A stretch of 64,000 nucleotides of DNA from Fremontodendron californicum (lineage: Eukaryota; Streptophyta; Magnoliopsida; Malvales; Malvaceae). A program made the position numbers and the translations under genes. Of the stretch, positions 46,115-56,572 are shown piece after piece. Each line of letters opens with the position of its first letter. The first letter of the stretch is position 1. The notes beneath the pieces were generated by a model. The model was not told the DNA's origin. It saw nothing but the letters and a program-made list of their open reading frames with translations, and ran no database searches. The stretch spans positions 2,919,001-2,983,000 of the forward strand of contig JAULJL010000020.1 in NCBI GenBank assembly GCA_030761205.1, in the 5' to 3' direction.

Positions 46115-49100
46115 CTAAGATAGTGAATGTCTCCTACTTCCGGAAGGGGTGGATTTTGTTTCTTCTGCATTGACTGATCCAGGGCTCTCCGATGTATCAG
46201 AGCTGCTAATTTCGCCATGTTTTTCCTTACTTGACGAAAGTTTTGAGAAGATCTTTGACATGACCAAACTTTTCATTCTACTAGCAGCAACCTTTTGGAT
46301 ATCACTTTTAACAGCATCGTTTCCGTTTCTATCGCTGCCACTACTGCCTAATCTTAGAGTGGCAAGCTCCCCTTTCAATGCCTTGATATCTTCAGCCGTT
46401 GGCACAGAATCCCAGTCCTCGTCGGTGTTAGTTGTAGTGGACCTTGAGCTGCTATGAGACCTTCCAGGGAGAAGGGCTCTAATGGACCCTGGAAGATCGG
46501 GCGTGCTATTGCCAGCAGATGTTGTAGCTCTGACTTGCTCAAAGAAGAGGACTTGCACAACAATCCGCAACGGAAGCCTCTCATTTTGCACAGCATGCAT
46601 GCAGGCCTCGGGCGACAGCTTCGTGCAGTCCATTAACCTGCATATTCTCTTTCTCTCACTCTTGCTGATTCCAGGGTGTTCCTGTATTTAGAAGAAAAAC
46701 AACTAGTTTTAGTGCTTAGCCAGAAATTAAACACATTCCGTCAGTTTAAAATGCATTTTGTTTTAGAAAATATTTAACTTGATATACAGGAATGAGTGAA
46801 AAAGAGAAATGATGGAATTCCCAACCGTAAAAACCAGAGATGAGATGGTTAGAAATTACCTTCAGATACATGTCTATGGCACGGTAAAGTCCATCATGAG
46901 AAGGTCTTGAAAAGCTTGCTATACTTTCAGCAAGATTGACAAATTTTGAAAGAGGTAAAATTGGATCTCGAGCAATTTCAGCTAGGTAACCATCAATTAG
47001 CTTTGCTACCAAAACTTTAGAAGCATCTGGTCCAAACTTGGGGCTTCTACTCTCCTCGAATTCGTTTTCAATGGGGTCAGTTTGAGAACTGTGAGTTACA
47101 AACTCCTTAACTAAGTTGTGAACTATGTCAGCATCATATATTGTTGCTTCTCCAGCTCGAGCTCGGATTAGAAGTTCAGTCACTGTCGCCTCAGGAAGCT
47201 GCTGACCGATTCTCCTCATCAACTCATTTCTCTCCATTTCTCCACAATCCAATAAAATTGTTGCTCTTAATAATCTAAGCAAGAAGCTACAAGAAACAGT
47301 TCCTTTTTCGATGGGTAGCAGCCACACAATGGTCTCCACCAATGACCTGTACTTAATGAAATCATTATTCTGGATCATACCCTTGTTAAAACCAGGCAAT
47401 CTTCTCAGGGCGTATGCGTTTAAGGCTTCTCCAATTACATCGCCAGAAACTCCGCCTTTTGTTTTAATTGTTGTTATCACGCGCTTGTATAAATCAATAT
47501 GAAGCTCACAGAGATCTTCAACCCACCAGTCCGTCGGAACCATTTCTGGTTTTCTTACACCATTCCATTGTGAACTATTTCCGTTCTTCGATGGGAGCTT
47601 TTTCCTATTATAGGTGTATGACCACTCAACCTTGGAAGTATCAATCGAAGCCTTGGAAGCTATGGAATCAAGGCAGTGGCTGACCACCTTTAGTTCCTCA
47701 GACCATGGATGTAGGGATTTTGTTGTTTGAAGAACAATGATAGAATCTTTCCAGCTCCTGAATATACTTGAATTCAGGAAAACATCAACCTTATAGATAA
47801 GGTTTCCTTTCTCAACAGTTTCATACATCTCAAGGTATTCCGCCGCACATCGAGCTGCAACAACATTGTATGCATTGAGAGTGACTGTCATACCATAACA
47901 AAACTTAGAACATATTTCAAAAGCAGCAGGTCCACCAGGTATATCCTGAATGTGGATTTCATCACTTTTCTCATCATTTGATGTTGCAACCAGCTTCTGC
48001 AAGCGTGCACTTTTGGATAATAAGGGAAACTACAGAAACATTATAGTTATAATAGATGTTAGCAACCAAAAAAAGGTATAGGGACTAAAAAGAATTGCAA
48101 TATAGACAAAATTAAACTGGAGCTTTTAGAATTACACTTATTTGCTTAGCCAACAAGTTTTGACCATTAACAGACACCTATGTTGCTCCGACTCTTCATT
48201 TTCTTGAAATACCCGTGTCCGACTCATATCCAAACATGGGTATAGGATATGATCCTCCAAAGACCCTCCAAATACATGAAAATCTTGAAAAAAATTGAAC
48301 ATACCTGTGTCGGACACATACCCTTGCCTGATACTCACATCCGAGTCCGAGTAACATAGACAGACACCATTATGATGGTTAGACCGACAAAAATAATCCA
48401 TGCACCAGTAGGAACTGGTGTGAAAAAAAGGACCTAAATAAGATGTCCACTTATCAACTAAACTTGTAGAGGCAGACAATCTGTTTGAATATTTCTGGTT
48501 GATGCCAGAATATATTGGCTCATTGGACCACAAAAATATGAGAATTTAGTATATAACCACTTATCTAATTAAAGCATTGTATCCTTAGCTTGATGACAGA
48601 TTGATATGGGTTCATACCTTATGCAGATGGAATTTCACATCCCCGATGTTAACGACTATGTCAGTTGCCAACTCGGTCACAACGTACCTATCACAAATGT
48701 TTGTCCAGTCATGTCAGCAGAAAACCCATGCACAAATAGTCATGTTTGATCAAGTAGAAGCAGTTAAGTCACTACAATTATAAATGGGACCAAGTTAAAT
48801 TACATTAGTATAGTATCAAAGTATCTTAAAGTAGTCAAGAGTTTAAGTTCAACTTTAAGCAACATGTTTGATCATTCACGAATACATCTGAGAAATACAT
48901 AATGAAGTTTAAAACATGCCTCAAAAGCACTATCAGATAAATAGTTCATAAAATGAAGAATGCCCAAAAATACTTAAAAGAACCAATGATTGCAAAACAT
49001 ACTCTATTGATGTCATTTTTACCCAAAACATAATTATTCCTTTTTCTTCTCTTCATAGAGGTTGAGAATGATTGATTTCTTCTCTGTATACTGTTACATG

Positions 49101-49763
49101 TTCTTTCAACAAAATGTAGAAAATATTAGGGAAATCTAGGAGAAGAGCTCTGTATTCAGGTCTTACTGTTGTGTTCAACCTTGAATGCAACCAAACCAGA
49201 AATGAATCTAACACTACAAGAAGAACTGGAGAAGAAAGGAAGCTATTTCAATCTTCAACAATAAATGTGATCTATATGGCTAATGTCCACCCTGATACTA
49301 AGCCGATCAGCTCATTTAAGGGCATTTCTGAAAATGCATTTGCTTTCTCTGGTTATAGAAAACCCAAAATTTTTAGTATAATACTTTGTGCCCAATATTC
49401 CTTGTGGTGTGTCAAAAAGCATTCCACCTTAAAAATATGATGTTTAAGATAAGATTTGGGCATTTTGGCAACTTCTCAAAGCCATATGCTCCCATAAATT
49501 AGCCATATGGGGAAAAACTAATTGGAAGGGGAAGGGGAAGGGGAAAGAAAGCAAAGTAGGAGAGGCAAGTACTAAGAATGCTAAAGAAAGTCATTATTAT
49601 GAGCATGATGTCTTTCCAGCATACAGAGAGGGAAAAAAGAAAAGAAGAAAGAAAAAATAATTTAAATTGTTAGTTTCCATAAAGGAAGATCTCAAACTCA
49701 CCTGACATTGGCTCCATTAATCTGAAATGAATCAGGCTTAGATCCCAGTTTCATAAACTTCAT
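46115..49763 (-). CDS. NPY: NPY-family BTB/POZ-NPH3 protein (NPY3/4/5-like), 4 coding exons
   Basis: Minus-strand exons 49763-49702, 48687-48618, 48029-46860 and 46681-46115 join in frame to 1869 nt (622 residues). The start gives MKFMKLGSKPDSFQINGANV, the family N-terminus. A BTB-type region (about 28-130) contains DVKFHLHKFPLLSKSARLQ and DIPGGPAAFEICSKFCYGM. The NPH3 domain starts at DWWVEDL (about 211) and runs past ACMHAVQNERLPLRIVVQVLFFEQVR. The C-terminus holds the NPY signature MSKIFSKL, SSSDTSESPGS and a basic serine-rich end. NPY proteins act at the plasma membrane with AGC kinases and PIN carriers in auxin-dependent organ formation. Intron 2 carries an M1 MITE. The exact paralogue is unresolved. 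Confidence 0.93.
48178..48359 (+). mobile_element. hAT-like MITE family M1, copy e (complete), in NPY intron 2
   Basis: 182 bp. Left end CTATGTTGCTCCGACTC and inverted right end CTATGTTACTCGGACTC match at 15 of 17 bases. The 8-bp duplication ACAGACAC is perfect at 48170-48177 and 48360-48367. It lies between NPY exons 2 and 3 and leaves the splice sites untouched. Confidence 0.85.
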
Positions 49764-51300
49764 CTTGATAAAGAAAGATTGAAACCTCTTCTCTTCCCAA
49801 CACCCAAAATTTCACCTCCTCTTAAATCTACAAATATTCCAGAGGCACAAATCAGTACCAGAATTCAATTTCAACCTTAGGCAGGATGGATCAAAAGAAA
49901 ATCATGTGCATTTCTTAGTATGACCAAATCTTTCACACAAAATGAGGCCACATAAGGGGAGAAAATGAATAAATGGAGTTAATATGAATCTACAAAGTGG
50001 TCACTTAACTGGGAAGAGACCACAGAGAAATGGGTTGCTTCCTCAGTTGGTAACAGTAAAGCAAGGACTCCGGGCTGAAAAAGGTCAGCTAAGGAGACAT
50101 TGAAAACACATACACACACACTCAAAACATATATAATTCTCAAAACCAAAGACACCCCCACTTGCTCAAAACTTACACCACCTCCCTTCCCTTATTTGTT
50201 TATCTTATTATTCTCTTTGTTTTTCTATTCTCAATGGATCTATCTCTCTCTCTCTCTCTCACCTACAACATTACCAAGAACTTTTCAGGTCCACAAAAAT
50301 CTCTAAACCCCAAAACCCAGAATGCACATTCCTTTACAACTCTTCTGTTAAGACTTTTAACCTTTTACCCTATGCTTAAGGTAGAAAACCTGCAAGAAAA
50401 GGAACATAGTTTCTTGGTATGAGTTGAAGAAACCAATAAATTAGAGGACAGAAAGCATCAATTTTGGAGGTTTCTAAAAGAAAAAAATTACTCAAGTAAT
50501 CATCAATTCCAATAAAATTACTCCAAAGTAGAGAGGAGAAACTGGTAAATTTTTATCACCAATCGAAAATTCAGAAATGTGACACAAATATCAATTCAGG
50601 AACATACCCATGTTCTTTCACCAAAATAAAGCACCAACAACTGAACCACAAGTATTCATGCTCTGCTCAAAAAACACAAGTACACAACCCGAAAACATCT
50701 CCCCTTTGCCGTTTTAAGACCAAAACAATGAATGAACTTTAAATAGACCCAATAACACAAAAAATGGCATCATATCAACAAGATCATATCTTTCATTGTG
50801 AATTATAAATTATTCCTCTGCAGTAAAGAACAAAAGAAGAAAACAAAAGAAAAGAAAAGATTAAAAATCCACCTCAAACTGAAACAAACAAAGTGGTTGA
50901 TTCAAAAATAGGCCATCAAAAACATGAAGAAGAGAAATAGATGTGGACAATTAGAATCTTGAGCATACCTTGGAGGGGTCACTAGAAAATAGCCTTAAAA
51001 TGTCCCAAAGCAGCTCCCTTTACTATCACTCTTCCAAGTATGAAGAATCCAAACATCTATCAACAAATAGGCAAAGAACAAGCAGGATGTTTATTGTTCA
51101 GTGCATGAAGCAACTACTATTATCTTTTCAGCCAGGGACACCAAAGAAACACCAAACCAAAAAAAAGAAGCCCCACCAAAAATCACATCAAAAAGATGGG
51201 CTGATCCTTCATCTTTTGACAGCCATCACTTCTCCCCCTTCTTAACATTTCCCACAAAAAGCCAAATCTCAGAATGTTCTCTCTCTCTCTCTCTCTCTAT
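49764..51300 (-). promoter_or_regulatory. Putative 5'UTR with intron, and pyrimidine-rich start region, of the NPY gene
   Basis: A TTTGTAG acceptor at 49828 would start a 64-nt leader before the ATG. A donor (AAG|GTATGCTC) sits at 50968, giving a first untranslated exon from about 50969 up to the CT/AG repeat (51279-51299). Both sites fit consensus, but the intron is an inference. The 49500-50960 stretch holds no coding exon; small open frames are chance. Confidence 0.4.
51279..51299. repeat. CT/AG microsatellite upstream of NPY
   Basis: Ten or so CT units. On the gene strand this is an AG repeat near the expected transcription start. A second CT run lies at 50241-50260. Confidence 0.75.
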
Positions 51301-52222
51301 TTCATCTCCTTTGAATCAACACCACCACCCCCCACCGCCACCACTACAAAATCCTTGCCCTCTTATCCCACATATATATTCTGATTTCAAACCCCACAAC
51401 CAATCACTTTAAAAATCCAAACTTTTTTTTTATAATATAAATAAAAACCCAAACTTGACTACACTTCCTTTTTGGGTTTTGCAAAAAAAGAAAATGTAAA
51501 CGTTTTGTAATTCACCTTTTGTAAAGCAAGAAACTTTGTGAAAGAAATAAAAAAGTTTCATTAAAGTGCTTCAGGTCACTCAATAAACTTTTCATAAAGT
51601 TTTTATAAAACTAATTGTAATAATTTTATATTAAATATAATAGTTTATAATCTTATCAAAGTTATGAATTTCAATCTTTAGTTTGATATTTGGTTTCACT
51701 GTCTACATTGTTAGAATGAAAATGCACGCCAATTCTAACAAGAACAACTTTTGTGCTCCCTTTCTCAAATACAAACTGACTTTCACTTGGTTTTAGTGTG
51801 GTGTGAGATGAAAACAATCCCCTGTTTACTAGATAACGACCCATCCATACCCATCTCCTACTTTCATAATATTGCCTTCCATCTCTTTTCATTGCTTTAT
51901 TCTCTTACTAATTTTTTTCAAGTAATTTAAAAATAAAAAATTTTATTAACAAGTATTTTTTAAATACTTATTAAAACTAATTCAATTATTATTTATAATA
52001 ATTTTTATAATTAATTTGATAAATTTTAATATATTAAAAAATACTACTCTATTAATATTTAATACTACTGAGTTGTGAAATATAATAGCTAGTAGCTACT
52101 ATTGTTTTCTCGTGATTTGTTCCAAATTATCTTTGTATTATAATATGGGCCCAGGCTTTCACGTGGCTTTGTTATGGACTTGGACACTTGTCATGCTTGC
52201 TTTTTGTACTTCTTTTTCGTTT

Positions 52223-52788
52223 GAGTAAATATGAAAAACATGCCCTCTATAAAAAAGTATTTGTTAGATGATATAATAAATAAAAGTTATTTGAAAAAAA
52301 ATAAATAATTAAAAATTGTTATAAAGATATTGTAAAGATAAAATTATCCTTGATAAAAAAAAATTTCTTCTTTTTTTTTTAATTTATTTTTTAATCAAAA
52401 AATAAATATTCTGAAAATAAAATTTTTTTAATTTTAAAAAATAAATTTTTAAATTTTTTATTTGCTTTTTTTAATTAAAAAATTTTAAAAAATAAAAATA
52501 ATATGCCTAAAAATAATTTTTTATTTTTTTAAATTTTTTTTAAATTTTAAAAAATATATATTTAAATATTTTATTTTTTAAATTTATTTTCAATTAAAAT
52601 TTTTAAAAAATAATATTTTCTTAATGAAAGAAAAAGGAAAAGTAAGTTTTTTCATTAAGAGTAATTTTGTCTTTATAATATCTTTTATAATAATTTTTAA
52701 TTATTCATTTCTCTTTTTCAAATAACTTTTATTCATTAGATCATTTAATAATAATTTCTTATTGAGGGCATGTTTTTCATATTAACCC
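52223..52788. mobile_element. Fold-back element, Mutator-like, with long inverted repeats
   Basis: 566 bp. The left end GAGTAAATATGAAAAACATG and the inverted right end GGGTTAATATGAAAAACATG begin inverted repeats that stay alignable for roughly 140 bp (AATAAAAGTTATTTGAAAAA in both arms). Flanks TTTTCGTTT (52214-52222) and TTTTCTTTT (52789-52797) match 8/9. The centre is almost pure A/T. No transposase. Confidence 0.72.
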
Positions 52789-52799
52789 TTTTCTTTTTG

Positions 52800-53070
52800 C
52801 TGAAATACTAACTTAATTCATGCACTTTTTTAATTTTTAAAATAAATTTTTATTTTTATTTTATACTTAAATAATCTATTATTTTTAAATGGAATTTAAC
52901 TTTTGTTACTGCCAAATCTAATTAAATTTGTTACTGTCAATTCTAAAATGCTAACTTAATTCATGCATTTTTTAATTTTTAAAATATATTTTTATTTTAT
53001 ACTTAAATAATATTTTATTTTTAAATGGAATTTAACTTTTGTTACTGTCAATTCTAATTAAATTTTTTTC
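52800..53070. repeat. Direct duplication with a period of about 142 bp
   Basis: TAACTTAATTCATGCA through GGAATTTAACTTTTGTTACTG occurs at about 52808-52920 and again at about 52950-53050, with few changes. Confidence 0.7.
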
Positions 53071-53127
53071 TTCATATAGAAATTGACATGGCCTGATGAA
53101 ATAGCTGAAAATTGAAAAACAAAATTA

Positions 53128-53240
53128 ATTTAAAAGTTAAGAGTTTGTTTAGATATAAATTAAAAGTTAAAAATTTATTTAAATAAAAATTAAAGGTTAA
53201 AGATTTATTTGGATATAAATTAAAAATTTATTTGAATGTA
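53128..53240. repeat. 30-bp tandem repeat, about 3.5 units
   Basis: Units begin TTAAAAGTTAAGAGTTTGTT, TTAAAAGTTAAAAATTTATT, TTAAAGGTTAAAGATTTATT and a partial TTAAAAATTTATTTGAATG. Confidence 0.7.
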
Positions 53241-55411
53241 ATAAAAGTATAAAAACTTTTCTTAAAAAAGGTAAAGTTTAGATTTTTATTTATTTTAATC
53301 CTTTTTCCCTTAATAACCAAATTTTAATACTATTTTTATAAAAATTATAAAACCAAACAATTGTTGGTTGTTTGCTTACAACTTACCATACCAAAACCCC
53401 ATTTTATCTACTTAATTAAGAAACATAATTGATGTATATCTTAATTGAGATTTTATTTTTTGTTTTAATGTTCATGTTCATTAACCTTAACTTACATATA
53501 AAAAAAGTAACTATTTCTAATTTTATAAAATTTATCGTATAGTGATCATTAACGTGTCTAATTAAATTGAGATACTATGATTATATATGTGTATATATAT
53601 TTTTTCGAGTTCATATATTTTTTCTTTAAATATCAAAAGGAACTTTTTATTAGATTTTATATGACTCCACTCATTTACAAATTACAATCATAGCATGATT
53701 TAGAGTTCAAAAAGAAAATAGTGATGCACTTATAATAGTTGACAAACTTCAACTCCTTTAACATAAGGTATAAATAAAACTAATAAATTAAGGTTTTTTT
53801 TTTTTTTTTAAATGTTTGACTACTTGTTCTTTCATTTACAGTTATTTCTCATTGATTTTAATAAGTTTTGAAAATCAGAAAACTGGTGGGAGTTGGGAGA
53901 AATTAATTCAATGAATGGAACAGTAAAAATTAAATAAAAAAATGGCTTATATTTGATACACTTTCAATAATATAAATTTATATATTGTCAATGAATTACA
54001 TGATGTCACTTCACTAATAAGCAGACAAAAAATTTAAATTTTTTTAAAAAATAAATACAGATAACTCTACATATTAATAGATCGTATCATGTGATTTATT
54101 GATAGTGTATAAATTTATATATTAACAATATATCAAATAAAAATTTATAAAAAAATATCTTAAATATAGTAGCTAGGGAAACTCATTATAAATTTATAAT
54201 AATAATAATAAAATTTCTTATTACATTTTATTATAATATTGATTGTACTACCTTACCCCCTAGTGGACAAAGTATGACCACAAATTTTTTTTTCCTTATC
54301 CAATCTTTTATTCCCTTCACCTTGCATGCTTTGCTCCAATCCAATGTCACTAAAATTTTCAATAAATAAATAACTATAAAATTGCTTAGATTTTATCATT
54401 TTTTGTTTTGTTTTGAACACATCCCCATAATAATGCTTAATTTTACTAATATTATTGTTTTTGTTTTTTTATCAAGAATCTCATCAGTTGCCCATAAACT
54501 TTTAAATTGTTTATTTTTAATTGTATAATATTTAGACTTTTTGGTATGCACGTCACTTATGCACTTGCAAAAAAAATATTGCTGAAAATTTGCATGAGTA
54601 GAATATATACAATGTGAGATTGATTGATTCTTGAAAAGAATTGAACATATCAAACACAAATTTGAGTAAAAAAGTAAAAATAAAAATCTTGCCAATAAGG
54701 ATTGGTCTATTCGGCTTGGGGGCATTGGCTGATAGTTATGGCTAATACAAAGGCTTAAATTATCCTTATAATAATTGCAAATAACAACTCTGGCCTTTCT
54801 TATCAAAGATTCAAAATTAGATCTAAATTTTAAATACGACACAAATATAATATAAAAATAATATTAACATGATATAAATATACAAATTATATTATTTTTT
54901 TAATATTTGGATGTCCAAATCCCAATAAAATACCAAATAATTTAAGGAGAAAGGCAGAACTGTGGATGTCAATTTGTGTTTGGCCTATTTGACCCATACC
55001 ATTACCATACATTATACCACTTTTTTCTTTTTCTTTATGAGAAAAACCATCCTTCCAGCTCAATGGAAAATCCCTGACTTTGGAGGGGACCAGCTAGTTT
55101 CCCCAATAGATTAATGTTTGCTATAACTCGAAAACACCCTTTAAAGATTTACTTAGACGGCCCTCATTTCCTATTATTAATTTGTAAAACAAAGACAGAG
55201 ATTCAATCAACCTAATTAACTAGCAAATTTCTGTGTTCTCCAACTGCCATTGTTGTAAACAAAAAAAGAAATTTATTTTATTGCAGACAATTGATAAAAG
55301 TAAAAGGCTTTGTGTTACTCAAATTTAGGTAATTATGGCTAAGGCACATGGCCACGGATTCTCATGCTCTTGTTAAATGCATTGGGAAGTTTTGTTTTAG
55401 CTTAAAAAATC
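53241..55411. other. Gene-free AT-rich stretch
   Basis: It contains an R-CGT remnant at about 54825-54895. Words GATGTCACTTCACTAATAA (54003) and GATCGTATCATGTGATTTATT (54081) look like repeat debris. No coding exon is recognisable. Confidence 0.4.
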
Positions 55412-55596
55412 GGGTTTTGCTAACAAGTACCCTTAAGGCATTTTTTAAGATTAGTTAATATATTATTTATAGTAATAACATTGTATTAATTACAAAAGTT
55501 GACAATTTTATTCATCATTTTCAATGCATTGGATGAAGATATTACTATTTATAGTAACCTTAAACAGTGCCTTTAGGGCACTTGTTAGTAAAATCC
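55412..55596 (+). mobile_element. Mutator-like MITE family M3, copy 3 (best ends)
   Basis: 185 bp. Left end GGGTTTTGCTAACAAGTACC and inverted right end GGATTTTACTAACAAGTGCC. Flanks TAAAAAATC (55403-55411) and TAAAAAAAA (55597-55605) agree at 7/9. Interior TTATTCATCATTTTCAATGC is shared with copies 1 and 2. Confidence 0.75.
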
Positions 55597-55942
55597 TAAA
55601 AAAAATTTGAGACAGAAGAGGATCATGAACTCTAATCATGATTATGGTCAATATTCTGAGTTTGATAACTTAAAAAAACAACATCTTCCTGCACATGGTT
55701 GTAAAGATAAGTTTGATGGGTTTAACTTTCTAGATTCACTCTACTTTCAATGGGGAGGAAGAAAGAAAAAAAACTTTGGTAATGGTGGTTCAATGAACTT
55801 GCAAAAGTTGAACTTTCTGTGTTCGTGCCGTTTATTCCTTTCTGATAAATCATTCTTTCTAAAGATTCCATGTCATATGCAGTTCGGCTCTTTGGATGTA
55901 ATTTTCTGCACCATACATTCATACAAGTGATAAATATGATTA

Positions 55943-56111
55943 CAGTTTTGTTAACAAGAATTCTTAAAGCATTTTTTAAGGTTGTTATATATAATAATAA
56001 TATTATTATATTAAATAAAGTAATTTATAATTTTATTTATTATTTTTAATGTATTAGATAAATATATTATTATAAATAATAATTTTAAAAAGTAACTTGT
56101 TAGCAAAATCC
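55943..56111 (+). mobile_element. Mutator-like MITE family M3, copy 4
   Basis: 169 bp. Left end CAGTTTTGTTAACAAG and inverted right end GGATTTTGCTAACAAG. Flanks ATATGATTA (55934-55942) and TTATGATTA (56112-56120) match 8/9. It lies 346 bp from copy 3. Confidence 0.72.
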
Positions 56112-56270
56112 TTATGATTAATATTATTATAGTCATGGCTCCAAAAATCAATTTGAAATCTTTTCCACATCAAAACTATAATCATCAGATTCATTCACCT
56201 AATGCAGCTAATTAAAGAAATGGGTTTTTAATTTTATGTGTTTGATAATAATGCATTCGATAGAGGTGTT

Positions 56271-56572
56271 TATGAGTTGGGTCGGACTAGACCTAGGTCC
56301 AAATAAAATTTGTTGCTTGCTCAGGTCAGGTCCGAGTTAGATCGGGTATGAAAACTCATTTTATTATTTAAAATATATTTAAAATATATTTAAAAATTAT
56401 TTTTATATTGATATTTTAATATTAAATTCATATAAAAAAATTATTATTTAGTGAAATAATAATCCAAATTGAGTTGAACTGATACAAATTACTAAAAGCC
56501 TATCTCAAATCCAATAATTCGAACCGGACTTATCAGACCGGGCGAGTTCTCGCTTGACCCATGAAGAGGCTA
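56271..56572. mobile_element. hAT-like MITE family M2, copy 7
   Basis: Left TAGAGGTGTTTATGAGTTGG and inverted right TAGCCTCTTCATGGGTCAAG. Flanks GCATTCGA and GCATTTAG share the first five bases. The AT-rich core is as in 30367-30645. Confidence 0.5.

Noticed and set aside
48138..48533. 131-codon reverse frame in NPY intron 2
   Set aside because: It spans the M1 MITE inside the intron and has no family similarity.
55607..55930. 107-codon frame after MITE copy 3
   Set aside because: No recognised similarity and no splice or promoter support; it could be the remnant of a gene but I cannot show it.
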